Positions 8,711-17,222 of a stretch of 64,000 nucleotides of DNA are shown here, piece after piece; position 1 is the first letter of the stretch, and each line of letters starts with the position of its first letter. Made by a program: the position numbers and the translations under genes. Source of the stretch: Streptomyces drozdowiczii (GTDB lineage: Bacteria > Actinomycetota > Actinomycetes > Streptomycetales > Streptomycetaceae); the NCBI RefSeq assembly GCF_026167665.1, contig NZ_CP098740.1:2418001-2482000 (forward strand), given 5' to 3'. The notes beneath the pieces were generated by a model. It was not told the origin of the DNA. It did no database searches and saw nothing but the letters and a program-made list of their open reading frames with translations.

Positions 8711-9298
8711 CTACACGGGGGTGGGGCGGGAGACGCAGTCGGCGAGGTGGTCGTCCACCAGGCCGCACGCCTGCATCAGGGCGTAGGCGGTGGTCGGCCC
8801 GATGAACCGCAGCCCCCGCTTCTTCAGCTCCTTGGCCAGGGCCGTGGACTCGGGGGTGACCGCCGGTACGTCCCCGAGGGTCTTCGGGGCCGGGCGGCTC
8901 AGCGGGTCGGGGGCGTACGACCAGATCAGCTCGTCCAGCTCGCCGGCGCCCCAGCCGGCCAGCACCCGGGCGTTGGCCATGGTGGCGTCGACCTTCGCGC
9001 GATTGCGGATGATGCCCTCGTCGGCCAGCAGCCGCTCCCGGTCCGCTTCCGTGAACTCCGCGACCGCCGGGATGCTGAAGCCGGCGAACGCGCTGCGGAA
9101 GCCCTCGCGGCGGCGCAGGATCGTCAGCCAGGACAGACCCGACTGGAACGCCTCCAGGCACAGCCGCTCGAACAGCGCGTCGTCGCCGTGGACCGGGCGG
9201 CCCCACTCCGTGTCGTGGTACCAGAGGTAGTCCTCGGTGGACAGGCCCCAGGGGCAGCGCAGTCCGCCGTCCGCCGCCGCCACGGCTCCGCCGGTCAT
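8711..9298 (-). CDS. tag: DNA-3-methyladenine glycosylase I
   Basis: 195 residues, typical for Tag. RCPWGLSTEDYLWYHDTEWG is the N-terminal signature, followed by the HhH-like core (AFQSGLSWLTILRRREGF) and a C-terminal DDHLADC. The Cys and His in the first motif and the His and Cys in the last are the zinc ligands of Tag enzymes. It excises 3-methyladenine from alkylated DNA. Its ATG overlaps the stop codon of the upstream DivIVA-like gene (ATGA at 9295-9298). That order also matches Rv1209-tagA in M. tuberculosis. Confidence 0.94.
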   Translation of the reverse strand: MTGGAVAAADGGLRCPWGLSTEDYLWYHDTEWGRPVHGDDALFERLCLEAFQSGLSWLTILRRREGFRSAFAGFSIPAVAEFTEADRERLLADEGIIRNRAKVDATMANARVLAGWGAGELDELIWSYAPDPLSRPAPKTLGDVPAVTPESTALAKELKKRGLRFIGPTTAYALMQACGLVDDHLADCVSRPTPV

Positions 9299-9711
9299 CG
9301 GCCGGGCTCCTCGTCGTCACCCGCGGGCCGCTCGTCGGCCGGGGCGGCGGTCCCGGGCGCCTGCCAGGGGCGGGGTGGCTCCTCCTTGAGCAGGTCGGGC
9401 CCGCCCGTCCTGCTCGCCTGCGCACCGGCGAGGGCCGACTCCAGCTCCGCGATCCGGGCGTCCCGCTCGGCCAGCTCGGCGCCGAGCCGGCCGAGCGCGT
9501 CGTCCACGTCCGCCATCCGGTAGCCCCGGAGGCCGACGGGGAGCCGCAGCGCCTCGACGTCCGCCCGGCCGACCGGGCGCGAGGCGGGCAGCGGGTCGGT
9601 CAGCTGCTCGGGCGCCACGTCCTGAAGGACGGCGCTCCTGCCTCCACCGACCACCGCGAGGGTGACCGCGGCAACCACCACCACCATCGCCAGCAGCAAG
9701 AACCAGAACAC
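9295..9711 (-). CDS. DivIVA-domain membrane protein (138 aa)
   Basis: GTG at 9709-9711 with GGGGAGA upstream. An N-terminal membrane helix (VFWFLLLAMVVVVAAVTLAV) is followed by a short DivIVA-like segment (LPVGLRGYRMADVDDALGRL), a coiled-coil stretch (LAERDARIAELESALAGA) and an acidic, disordered tail. The RGY-x2-DVD-x2-L pattern is that of DivIVA/Wag31 N-termini. It is probably a membrane-tethered scaffold related to polar growth or septation (inference). Translationally coupled to tag. Confidence 0.82.
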   Translation of the reverse strand: MFWFLLLAMVVVVAAVTLAVVGGGRSAVLQDVAPEQLTDPLPASRPVGRADVEALRLPVGLRGYRMADVDDALGRLGAELAERDARIAELESALAGAQASRTGGPDLLKEEPPRPWQAPGTAAPADERPAGDDEEPGR

Positions 9712-9832
9712 GCGTATCTCCCCGGGAGCGGAATTCGTCCGGGTCCGATCGTGCCATGCGGTACTGACAGTTAGTGTCGGCTGTTGGCCCGCGGGGCTTG
9801 TTCCGCAGGTGGATTCACAGGAAGGGACACGG

Positions 9833-10705
9833 ATGGCAAGCGGTGTGCTCCGGCTGGGGCGGCGTGAATTCGGGGCGCACGAGCAGGTGATCATGGCGAT
9901 CGTGAACCGCACCCCGGACTCCTTCTACGACCGGGGCGCCACCTTCCGGGACGAGCCGGCCCTCGCCCGGGTCGAGCGGGCCGTGGCCGACGGCGCCGCG
10001 ATCATCGACATCGGCGGCGTCAAGGCCGGCCCCGGTGACGAGGTCACCGCCGAGGAGGAGGCCCGCCGCACGGTCGGGTTCGTCGCCGAGGTGCGCCGCC
10101 GCCACCCGGACGTGGTGATCAGCGTCGACACCTGGCGCCACGAGGTCGGCGAGGCGGTCTGCGAGGCGGGGGCGGATCTGCTGAACGACGCGTGGGGCGG
10201 GGTGGACCCGAAGCTCGCGGAGGTCGCCGCGCGGTACGGGGCGGGGCTGGTGTGCACCCACGCGGGCGGGGCGGAGCCCCGGACCCGGCCGCACCGGGTG
10301 GGGTACGAGGACGTGATGGCCGACATCCTGCGGGTGACCGTGGGGCTGGCCGAGCGGGCCGTCTCCCTGGGGGTCAGGGCCGACGGGATCATGATCGACC
10401 CCGGTCACGACTTCGGGAAGAACACCCGGCACTCCCTGGAGGCGACGCGCCGGCTCGGCGAGATGGCGGAGACGGGGTGGCCGGTCCTGGTCTCGCTCTC
10501 CAACAAGGACTTCGTGGGCGAGACGCTGGACCGGCCGGTGAAGGAACGGCTGCTCGGGACGCTGGCGACGACGGCGGTGTCGGCGTGGCTGGGGGCGCGG
10601 GTGTACCGGGTGCACGAGGTGGCCGAGACGCGGGATGTCCTGGACATGGTGGCGTCCCTCGCGGGGTGGCGGCCACCGGCGGTCGCGCGGCGGGGGCTGG
10701 CGTAG
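9833..10705 (+). CDS. folP: Dihydropteroate synthase family protein (FolP2-like)
   Basis: 290 residues, TIM-barrel DHPS family: IMAIVNRTPDSFYDRG (pterin-binding loop 1), DIGGVKAGPGDEVTAEEE, SVDTWRHEV, LLNDAWGG and MIDPGHDFGKNTRHS. DHPS condenses p-aminobenzoate with dihydropterin pyrophosphate in folate synthesis. The canonical loop-1 MGVVNVTPDSF is altered to MAIVNRTPDSF. The context (divergent from the DivIVA/tag pair) is that of mycobacterial folP2, a paralogue whose DHPS activity is doubtful. Catalysis should therefore not be assumed. The ATG at 9833 follows GGAAGGGACAC. Confidence 0.85.
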   Translation: MASGVLRLGRREFGAHEQVIMAIVNRTPDSFYDRGATFRDEPALARVERAVADGAAIIDIGGVKAGPGDEVTAEEEARRTVGFVAEVRRRHPDVVISVDTWRHEVGEAVCEAGADLLNDAWGGVDPKLAEVAARYGAGLVCTHAGGAEPRTRPHRVGYEDVMADILRVTVGLAERAVSLGVRADGIMIDPGHDFGKNTRHSLEATRRLGEMAETGWPVLVSLSNKDFVGETLDRPVKERLLGTLATTAVSAWLGARVYRVHEVAETRDVLDMVASLAGWRPPAVARRGLA

Positions 10706-10716
10706 GGGTGAGGTTT

Positions 10717-10832
10717 CCGGGGCGCTGCCCCGGACCCGCGCCTCAAACGCCGGCGAGGCTGAAAGTGGCCGCGCGGCCACAATCAAGCCCCTCCGGCGAT
10801 TGAGGAGCCGGGGTACGGGGGCAGCGCCCCCG
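10717..10832. repeat. Composite intergenic palindrome (Streptomyces dispersed repeat type)
   Basis: About 116 bp built of nested inverted repeats. CCGGGGC...GCCCCGG (10717-10733) is mirrored by GGGGGC...GCCCCC (10817-10831). CCTCAAACGCCGGCGAGG (10741-10758) is mirrored by CCTCCGGCGATTGAGG (10790-10805). The centre is a perfect 16-bp palindrome GTGGCCGCGCGGCCAC (10765-10780). The whole can fold as one long cruciform. Elements with this GGCGCTGCCCC / CGCCGGCGAGGCTGAA vocabulary are scattered in many Streptomyces intergenic regions. Here it separates two convergent genes and may also terminate both. Confidence 0.75.
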
Positions 10833-10855
10833 CAAAGCCCGGGCCCCGCAGCACC

Positions 10856-11641
10856 TCAGCGCCCCACTTCCTTCGTCACCAGGGCCACCGCCTCGTCCAC
10901 GTCGTCCGTGACGTGGAACAGCAGCAGGTCCTTCTCCGACGCCTTGCCCTGCGCCACCACCGTGTCGCGGAGCCAGTCCACCAGGCCGCCCCAGTACGCC
11001 GTGCCGAAGAGGACGATCGGGAAGCGGGTGACCTTGCCCGTCTGGACCAGGGTCAGGGCCTCGAAGAGTTCGTCCAGGGTGCCCAGGCCGCCGGGCAGGA
11101 CGACGAAGCCCTGCGCGTACTTGACGAACATCGTCTTGCGGACGAAGAAGTAGCGGAAGTTGACGCCGATGTCGACGTGCGGGTTCAGCCCGGACTCGAA
11201 GGGCAGCTCGATGCCGAGGCCGACCGAGATGCCGCTCGCCTCGCGCGCGCCCCGGTTCGCCGCCTCCATCGCGCCCGGGCCGCCCCCGGTGATGACGGCG
11301 AAGCCCGCGTCGACCAGCGCTCTGCCGATCCGTACACCCGCCTCGTACTCCGGCGCACCGGCGGGCGTGCGGGCCGAGCCGAAGACGCTGATGGCGCTCG
11401 GCAGTTCGGCGAGCGCGCCGAAGCCCTCGACGAACTCCGACTGGATGCGCATCACCCGCCACGGGTCGGTGTGCACCCACTCGGAGTCGTCCTCGGAGTC
11501 CAGCAGCCGCTGATCCGTCGTGCCGGGCTGCACCTGGTCCCTGCGGCGCAGTACGGGGCCGAGTCGCTGCTCCTCGGGCCGTACCGCACCCTCGGGGACC
11601 TCCGCGCCCTCGGGAATGCGCGCGTCCTCGCGGTTGCCCAT
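10856..11641 (-). CDS. LOG family protein (TIGR00730, nucleoside 5'-monophosphate phosphoribohydrolase-like)
   Basis: 261 residues with a Rossmann-like fold. The LOG signature is PGGLGTLDE, preceded by GGGPGAMEAANRGA and followed by a C-terminal helical part. LOG enzymes release free base from cytokinin-type or other nucleoside monophosphates; older annotations call them lysine decarboxylases, which is not supported. The N-terminal ~60 residues are charged and specific to this group. Matches Rv1205 in position between folP2 and dapE. Confidence 0.88.
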   Translation of the reverse strand: MGNREDARIPEGAEVPEGAVRPEEQRLGPVLRRRDQVQPGTTDQRLLDSEDDSEWVHTDPWRVMRIQSEFVEGFGALAELPSAISVFGSARTPAGAPEYEAGVRIGRALVDAGFAVITGGGPGAMEAANRGAREASGISVGLGIELPFESGLNPHVDIGVNFRYFFVRKTMFVKYAQGFVVLPGGLGTLDELFEALTLVQTGKVTRFPIVLFGTAYWGGLVDWLRDTVVAQGKASEKDLLLFHVTDDVDEAVALVTKEVGR

Positions 11642-11750
11642 GACCTGCTCCCTCCGCCGACGTCGGGGGCGCCCGGCGACGCCTCCGTCTCCCGCCAGCG
11701 TAGATCGCCACGGGTTACGGACAGGGGAATCCGGGAGGTCAGGTCGTGGG

Positions 11751-12830
11751 TCAGGCGGTGAGCCAGGAGCGCAGGCGCTCCTCGCAGTGGGTGATGCGCT
11801 CCACCTTGACGTGCTCGTCGCGCTTGTGGGCGAAGACCGGGTCGCCGGGGCCGTAGTTGACCGCCGGGACGCCGAGGGGGCCGAAGCGGGCCACGTCCGT
11901 CCAGCCGAACTTGGGCCGGGCGACGCCGCCGACCGCGTCCATGAATGCCTTGGCCGCCGGGTGGGAAAGGCCGGGCATCGCCGCGCCGGAGTGGTCGTCC
12001 ACCGTGAACTCCGCGACGCCGCAGTCCGCGAAGACCTCGCGGACGTGGGCCAGGGCCTCCTCCTGGCCGAGGTCGGGGGCGTAGCGGTAGTTGACGACGA
12101 CCGTGCAGGCGTCGGGGATGACGTTGTTGGCGACGCCTCCCTCGATGCGTACGGCGTTCAGGCCCTCGTGGTACTCCAGGCCGTCGATCACCGGCCGCCG
12201 GGGCTCGTACGCGGCGAGGCGGGCGAGGACCGGGGCGGCGGCGTGGACCGCGTTGGACCCCATCCAGCTGCGCGCGGAGTGCGCCCGCTCGCCCTCCAGG
12301 TGGAGGAAGACCCGCAGGGTGCCCTGGCAGCCGCCCTCGACCTCGCCGTTCGAGCCCTCCAGCAGGATGGCGAAGTCGCCCTTCAGCCAGTCCGGGTGGG
12401 CGTCGGCGATGCGGCCGAGGCCGTTGAGGTGGGCGGCGACCTCCTCCTGGTCGTAGAAGACGAAGGTGAGGTCGCGGTTGGGCTCCGGCACGGTGGCGGC
12501 GATGCGCAGCTGGACGGCGACGCCGGACTTCATGTCGGAGGTGCCGCAGCCCCAGAGGAGGCCGTCCGCGTCGAGCCGGGACGGCACGTTGTCGGCGATC
12601 GGCACGGTGTCGATGTGCCCGGCCAGGATGACGCGTTCGGAACGGCCGAGGTCCGTCCTGGCCACGACGTTGTTCCCGTACCGCTCGACGGTCAGGTGCG
12701 GCAGTTCGCGCAGCGCTGTCTCGATGGCATCGGCGAGGTCCTTCTCCTCCCCGCTGACCGAGGGGAAGTCCACGAGCGCGGCGGTGAGGGCGGGCCCGTC
12801 AAGGGTGAGGTCAAGCGTGCTTTCGGCCAT
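11751..12830 (-). CDS. dapE: Succinyl-diaminopimelate desuccinylase
   Basis: 359 residues, M20 metallopeptidase family. Metal ligands and catalytic residues are visible in LAGHIDTVP (His, Asp), GTSDMKSG (Asp) and DQEEVAAH (catalytic Glu pair). The dimerisation domain follows from about 175. It hydrolyses N-succinyl-LL-diaminopimelate to LL-diaminopimelate for lysine and peptidoglycan synthesis. dapC, the preceding step, lies 1.7 kb away. The ATG at 12830 begins MAESTLDLTLDGPAL; a much longer open frame upstream is antisense to the next gene and is not coding. Confidence 0.93.
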   Translation of the reverse strand: MAESTLDLTLDGPALTAALVDFPSVSGEEKDLADAIETALRELPHLTVERYGNNVVARTDLGRSERVILAGHIDTVPIADNVPSRLDADGLLWGCGTSDMKSGVAVQLRIAATVPEPNRDLTFVFYDQEEVAAHLNGLGRIADAHPDWLKGDFAILLEGSNGEVEGGCQGTLRVFLHLEGERAHSARSWMGSNAVHAAAPVLARLAAYEPRRPVIDGLEYHEGLNAVRIEGGVANNVIPDACTVVVNYRYAPDLGQEEALAHVREVFADCGVAEFTVDDHSGAAMPGLSHPAAKAFMDAVGGVARPKFGWTDVARFGPLGVPAVNYGPGDPVFAHKRDEHVKVERITHCEERLRSWLTA

Positions 12831-12866
12831 GGATACGAGCCTAGCGTCTGTCGTACGGTGGCCCCC

Positions 12867-13790
12867 GTGACCAGGACCGATTCCGCTGCTCCCCGGCGTC
12901 CCGGCCGCAGCCGTCGGCTGCGGATCGTGGCGGCCGTCGGTGTGCTCGCGGCGGTGGCCGGTTATCTGACGATCCAGTACGTTTCGGGCGGGCGCGGGTC
13001 CGATCAGTGCACGGTGCGGTCGGCGGACGGTACGTACCGGCTGACGCCCGAGCAGGCCGCGAACGCCGCGACGATCTCCGCGGTCGGCACCACGCGCGGG
13101 ATGCCGGAGCGCGCGGTGACCATCGCGCTGGCCACGGCGTTGCAGGAGTCCGCGCTGCACAACCTCGACCACGGCGACCGGGACTCGCTCGGGCTGTTCC
13201 AGCAGCGGCCCTCGCAGGGCTGGGGCACCGCGCGGCAGATCATGGACCCGGTGTACGCGGCCGGGAAGTTCTACCAGCACCTGGCGAAGGTGCCGGGCTA
13301 TTCGCGGCTGCCGCTGACCGAGGCCGCGCAGCGCGTCCAGCGCAGCGGTTTCCCGCAGGCGTACGCGAAGCACGAGCCGGACGCGGCGCTGCTGGCCGCC
13401 GCGCTGACCGGCCGCACCCCGGCCGCGCTGGACTGCGAGCCACCGCGGACCACCGCCGGGACGGGCGACCCGGCGAAGGTGCGGGCGGCCCTGGTGACCG
13501 CCTTCGGCAGGGGCGTCCTGCCGGCCGGCACCGGCACGGCGGGCCCCTCGGCCTCGGGCACGCTCGCGGTCCCGGTGCGGGCGGACCGCCGCGCCGACCG
13601 GGACGGCGTGCCGCAGCGCGGCTGGGAGCTGGCGCACTGGGCGGTGGCCCAGTCCGAGGCACTGGGCATCGACCGGGTCGCGTACGGGGGCCGGGTCTGG
13701 GCGGCGGGCTCGGGCTGGCGCACGGAGCGCGAGGCGTCGAAGCGCGAGGCGGCGGACACGGACGAGGTACGGCTCCGCCTGGTGAGCTGA
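12867..13790 (+). CDS. Secreted/anchored protein with lysozyme-like (SLT-type) domain
   Basis: 307 residues from the GTG at 12867 (an in-frame GTG at 12858 is an alternative). A basic N-terminus and a signal-anchor helix (LRIVAAVGVLAAVAGYLTIQY) precede an extracellular domain containing IALATALQESALHN, GDRDSLGLFQQRPSQGWG and a following helix pattern. This resembles lytic transglycosylase/lysozyme-like folds with a Glu in LQES, so a cell-wall role is plausible, but activity is unproven. No ribosome site is evident. A TAGCGT box at 12842-12847, 11 bases before the first GTG, suggests a leaderless mRNA. Divergent from dapE. Confidence 0.8.
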   Translation: MTRTDSAAPRRPGRSRRLRIVAAVGVLAAVAGYLTIQYVSGGRGSDQCTVRSADGTYRLTPEQAANAATISAVGTTRGMPERAVTIALATALQESALHNLDHGDRDSLGLFQQRPSQGWGTARQIMDPVYAAGKFYQHLAKVPGYSRLPLTEAAQRVQRSGFPQAYAKHEPDAALLAAALTGRTPAALDCEPPRTTAGTGDPAKVRAALVTAFGRGVLPAGTGTAGPSASGTLAVPVRADRRADRDGVPQRGWELAHWAVAQSEALGIDRVAYGGRVWAAGSGWRTEREASKREAADTDEVRLRLVS

Positions 13791-14104
13791 GAGCGCTCGG
13801 GGCCGCCCGCGCACGCGTGCGGATCATCGCCCGTCCGGGCGTACCGCCGTGCGCCCCCGGCGCCCCCCTGACGGCCCGCCGACGGCCGGTCGCGCGCCTC
13901 CCGCGGGCCTTGCCGCGCAAGGGGAGTGACGGTTCGCCGGGTGACCATGGAGCGCACCTTTTGCCCGGGTTCCTCCGCTGAGGATTATCCGACGCATTGC
14001 CCAGTCTTTACGTCACCGCACCGCAACCTCACCCGCCCCCACGACGGTTGTCATGGCGTCCGGCTCACGGACAGCCCGAATTCCTCTCCCGTCGAAGGAG
14101 CATC
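13791..14104. other. Intergenic region, 314 bp
   Basis: Both neighbours are on the plus strand, so this holds the end of one transcript and the promoter of the next gene. GAAGGAG just before 14105 is the ribosome site. A small palindrome GCGCACGCGTGCG occurs near 13809. Otherwise I see nothing specific, and no credible reading frame. Confidence 0.5.
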
Positions 14105-14503
14105 ATGTCCCTCCCCCTGACCCGTCGGATCGCCCGTACCGCGCTGCTGATCGCGGCGGGTGCGGCCCCCGTGGTCGGTGCGGCCGGTGCCGCGGGTGCC
14201 GCGGAGCTCCCGCAGGCCCCGGACCTCGGCGGTCTCACCAGCGTCGAGGGTTCCGGTCTCGGCAAGACGGTCGAAGGCGCCGCGAAGCCGGCCTCGGGTG
14301 CCGCGAACGAGACCGGCGGCAAGCTCGTCGGCACGGCCCTGCCGGTGGCGGGCAAGACGCTCACCGACGTCGGCGGCAAGGCCGCCCCCGCCGCGAAGAA
14401 GGTCTCCGGCGCCACCAAGGGCGGCGCCACCGGCACCGTCTCCAAGGCGGCCAAGGGCGGCCTGCCCACCGACTCCCTCACCAAGGGCCTGCCGCTCGGC
14501 TGA
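14105..14503 (+). CDS. Small secreted Ala/Gly-rich hypothetical protein (132 aa)
   Basis: ATG at 14105 with GAAGGAG at good spacing. A signal peptide (MSLPLTRRIARTALLIAAGA, cleavage near GAAGAAGAAE) is followed by a low-complexity mature part rich in Gly, Ala, Lys and Thr (KTVEGAAKPASGAANETGGK, SGATKGGATGTVSKAAKGG). There is no cysteine, no enzymatic motif and no membrane anchor. Probably an exported cell-wall-associated or structural protein; the function is not recognised. A strong hairpin follows the stop. Confidence 0.85.
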   Translation: MSLPLTRRIARTALLIAAGAAPVVGAAGAAGAAELPQAPDLGGLTSVEGSGLGKTVEGAAKPASGAANETGGKLVGTALPVAGKTLTDVGGKAAPAAKKVSGATKGGATGTVSKAAKGGLPTDSLTKGLPLG

Positions 14504-14520
14504 CGCCCCAGCGACGCATG

Positions 14521-14554
14521 AGGGCCCCCGGGAGCGCGTGCTCCCGGGGGCCCT
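14521..14554. terminator. Bidirectional terminator hairpin
   Basis: Perfect 15-bp stem (AGGGCCCCCGGGAGC at 14521-14535 against 14540-14554) with a GCGT loop, between the convergent small secreted protein gene and dapC. Confidence 0.85.
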
Positions 14555-14569
14555 CCCGTACGCCGGTGG

Positions 14570-15664
14570 TCAGCCGAGGCGCTTGACCGCCGCCGCCACG
14601 CGCTCGTCGGTGGCCGTGAACGCCACACGGACGAAGCGGTCGCCGGCCGGCCCGTAGAAGTCGCCGGGCGCGACCAGGATGCCCAGCTCCGCCAGGTACG
14701 CCACGGTGTCCCAGCAGGGTTCGTCGCGGGTGGCCCAGAGGTACAGGCTCGCCTCGCTGTGCTCGATGCGGAAGCCGTGGGCCTCCAGCGCCGTACGCAG
14801 GGCGGCACGCCGGTCCGCGTACCGGGCGCGCTGCTCGGCGACGTGCGTGTCGTCGCCGAGCGCGGCGACGGTCGCGGCCTGGACGGGGGCGGCCGTCATC
14901 ATCCCGCCGTGCTTGCGGATCTGCAGCAGCTCGCCGAGCACGGCCGCGTCGCCCGCGATGAACGCGGCGCGGTAGCCCGCGAGGTTGGACCGCTTCGACA
15001 GGGAGTGGACGGCGACGATGCCCTCGTACGTACCGCCGCACACGTCCGGGTGGAGCACGGAGACCGGCTCCGCTTCCCAGCCCAGCTCCAGGTAGCACTC
15101 GTCGCTGAAGACCAGTACGCCGTGCTCGCGCGCCCAGGCGACGATGCGGATCAGCTCGTCCTCGGCGAGGACGCGGCCGGTCGGGTTGGACGGGGAGTTG
15201 AGCCAGAGGAGCTTCAGGCCGGCCGGGTCCAGCTCGGTCGGGTCGTCGTAGGCCACCGGCTCCGCGCCGCAGAGCCGGGCGCCGACCTCGTACGTCGGGT
15301 AGGCGAGGCGCGGGTAGGCGACCTTGTCGCCGGGGCCCAGGCCGAGCTGGGTCGGCAGCCAGGCCACCAGTTCCTTGGAGCCGACGACGGGCAGCACGTT
15401 CTCGTGGGTCACCGACACCGCGCCGAGCCGCCGCTCCACCCAGCCGGTGAGCGCGTCGCGCAGCGCGACGGTCCCCCACACCGTCGGATAGCCGGGGCTG
15501 TCCGCGGCCGCGACGAGCGCCTGCCGGATCAGCTCGGGCACCGGGTCGACGGGAGTGCCGACGGACAGGTCCACGATCCCGTCCGGGTGGGCCTCGGCCG
15601 TCGACTTGTAGGGCGCCAGCTTGTCCCAGGGGAAGACCGGGAGGCGGGAGGAGACTGCGGACAC
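14570..15664 (-). CDS. dapC: Succinyldiaminopimelate transaminase (DapC, class I aminotransferase)
   Basis: 364 residues, fold-type I PLP enzyme. The PLP lysine is in HSLSKRSNLAGYR, with substrate/PLP contacts in WLNSPSNPTGRV and FSDECYLELGW. It begins with GTG at 15662-15664 (VSAVSSRLPVFPWDKLAPYK). The pairing with a 7Fe ferredoxin gene directly upstream and with dapE nearby is the actinobacterial dapC context (Rv1177-Rv1178). It transfers an amino group from glutamate to N-succinyl-2-amino-6-ketopimelate. Confidence 0.92.
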   Translation of the reverse strand: MSAVSSRLPVFPWDKLAPYKSTAEAHPDGIVDLSVGTPVDPVPELIRQALVAAADSPGYPTVWGTVALRDALTGWVERRLGAVSVTHENVLPVVGSKELVAWLPTQLGLGPGDKVAYPRLAYPTYEVGARLCGAEPVAYDDPTELDPAGLKLLWLNSPSNPTGRVLAEDELIRIVAWAREHGVLVFSDECYLELGWEAEPVSVLHPDVCGGTYEGIVAVHSLSKRSNLAGYRAAFIAGDAAVLGELLQIRKHGGMMTAAPVQAATVAALGDDTHVAEQRARYADRRAALRTALEAHGFRIEHSEASLYLWATRDEPCWDTVAYLAELGILVAPGDFYGPAGDRFVRVAFTATDERVAAAVKRLG

Positions 15665-15726
15665 GGCTCTCTGCTTTCTCGTACGGATTTCACGCGGGCG
15701 GCCCGGCGGGCGCGGGAAACACCGCG

Positions 15727-15755
15727 GTCCCGCACGGCGGCGAGCCGTACGGGAC
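15727..15755 (-). terminator. Hairpin between fdxA and dapC
   Basis: Stem GTCCCGCACGGC (15727-15738) with 15744-15755, one mismatch, 5-nt loop. It sits in the 118-bp gap downstream of fdxA and before dapC, so it may be a partial terminator. Confidence 0.5.
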
Positions 15756-15782
15756 CGGGGCGGCGCACATGCCGGGGCGCTG

Positions 15783-16103
15783 TTACTGGTTCTGCGGCGG
15801 CAGCGCGGCGATGAACGCGTGGTCGCGCTCGATCAGGCCGAGCTTGGAGGCACCACCCGGCGAACCGAGGTCGTCGAAGAACTCGACGTTCGCCTTGTAG
15901 TAATCCTTCCACTCGTCCGGAGTGTCGTCCTCGTAGAAGATCGCTTCCACCGGGCAGACCGGCTCGCAGGCTCCACAGTCGACGCACTCGTCCGGGTGGA
16001 TGTACAAGGACCGCTGGCCCTCGTAGATGCAGTCGACGGGGCACTCTTCGATGCAGGCCTTGTCCTTGACGTCGACACAAGGCTGCGCGATGACGTAGGT
16101 CAC
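15783..16103 (-). CDS. fdxA: Ferredoxin, 7Fe ([3Fe-4S][4Fe-4S])
   Basis: 106 residues. Cysteines occur in CVDVKDKACIEECPVDC and CVDCGACEPVCP, the two-cluster pattern of actinobacterial 7Fe ferredoxins. The C-terminal extension includes FYEDDTPDEWKDYY. The GTG start at 16101-16103 has GAGGAGG nine bases upstream. It is a small electron carrier for redox enzymes such as cytochromes P450 and other oxidoreductases. It lies upstream of dapC on the same strand. Confidence 0.94.
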   Translation of the reverse strand: MTYVIAQPCVDVKDKACIEECPVDCIYEGQRSLYIHPDECVDCGACEPVCPVEAIFYEDDTPDEWKDYYKANVEFFDDLGSPGGASKLGLIERDHAFIAALPPQNQ

Positions 16104-16220
16104 GCTGTCGTTCCTCCTCGGTAGGGCGTTGGCTCTCGCGCGGGAGCGCGGCGTCGTCGATGCCCGCACCTAGTATCTCCGTTCGCGGGCACGATCCGAA
16201 CAGGAGGGGCGGACAGAGCT

Positions 16221-17219
16221 GTGGAATTCACCATCGGCGGACGGCTTGAGGTCCGAATTGCACCGGCTGACGTGGGCAAACGGGTATCAGTCCGGCGTCT
16301 GACCGAAGACGGCTCCGACGGGTCGAAATTCACCGACACGGTCGGCGTTCTCACATCATGGAACGACGGCGTGCTGTGCGTCACACCCAAGAGCGGCGAG
16401 TCGGTGCGCATCCCGGAGTCCTCGCTCGTGGCGGGCAAGGTCGTGCCGTCCGCCCCGGCCCGGCGGCGCGGTCCCGCCGCCTCCTTCGCCGAACTCGCCC
16501 GGGTGACCGCGCGCGCCTGGCAGCCCGTGGAGAGCGAACCGCTGGGCGACTGGCTGCTGCGCGCCTCCGCCGGATTCACCCGCCGCGCCAACTCGGTGCT
16601 GCCGCTGGGCGACCCGGGCGTGCCGCTCGGCGAGGCCCTCGGGCGGGTCCGCGCGTGGTACGCGGGCCGGGGGCTGCCCGCGTACGTACAGACCGCGACC
16701 GGTGCCGAGGGCGCGCAGGAGGAACTGTGCGCGGTGCTGGAGGAGCACGGCTGGCGGCGCGAGGTGACGGCGGAGGTGCGGATCGCGGCGCTCGCCCCCG
16801 TCGGTGACCTGCCGGCCGAGGTGTCCCGGGTCCGGCTGGAGCGTACGGCCGACGCGGCGTGGCTCGCGCGCTACCAGCGGGTCGGGACGCCGGGGCCCGA
16901 GGTGACGTCAGTGCTGCACAGCGGCCCGTCGGTGTGGTTCGCCACCGTGCCGGGCGAGGACGGCGAGGCGCCCGCCGCGATCGGGCGGTGCGTGGTGGAC
17001 GGGCGGTGGGCCGGGTTCATGGCCGTCGAGGTGGCCCCCGAGCACCGACGCCGGGGCCTGGCGACCGCCGTGATGACGGCGCTGGCCCGGCAGGCGATGG
17101 ACGAGGGCGCGTCCGCGGCCTGGCTCCAGGTCGAGGCGGACAACGAGGGCGCCCGCGCGCTGTACGACGGGATGGGCTTCGCGACGCACCACCGCTACCA
17201 CCACTTCCGGCCGGTGTGA
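16221..17219 (+). CDS. GNAT-family N-acetyltransferase with N-terminal SH3-like domain
   Basis: 332 residues. The first ~75 residues (MEFTIGGRLEVRIAPADVGK... ESSLVAGKVVP) form a small beta domain found in Rv0428c-like actinobacterial acetyltransferases. The C-terminal half is a GNAT domain with the acetyl-CoA loop EHRRRGLATAVM and terminal GARALYDGMGF. The substrate is unknown. It starts at GTG 16221 with CAGGAGG upstream. Divergent from fdxA across 117 bp. The next gene starts 3 bp after its stop, so they are probably co-transcribed. Confidence 0.88.
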   Translation: MEFTIGGRLEVRIAPADVGKRVSVRRLTEDGSDGSKFTDTVGVLTSWNDGVLCVTPKSGESVRIPESSLVAGKVVPSAPARRRGPAASFAELARVTARAWQPVESEPLGDWLLRASAGFTRRANSVLPLGDPGVPLGEALGRVRAWYAGRGLPAYVQTATGAEGAQEELCAVLEEHGWRREVTAEVRIAALAPVGDLPAEVSRVRLERTADAAWLARYQRVGTPGPEVTSVLHSGPSVWFATVPGEDGEAPAAIGRCVVDGRWAGFMAVEVAPEHRRRGLATAVMTALARQAMDEGASAAWLQVEADNEGARALYDGMGFATHHRYHHFRPV

Positions 17220-17222
17220 CCG

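Noticed and set aside
10856..11641. Lysine decarboxylase for the LOG-family gene
   Set aside because: The PGGxGTxxE motif defines LOG phosphoribohydrolases; the decarboxylase name is a historic misannotation.
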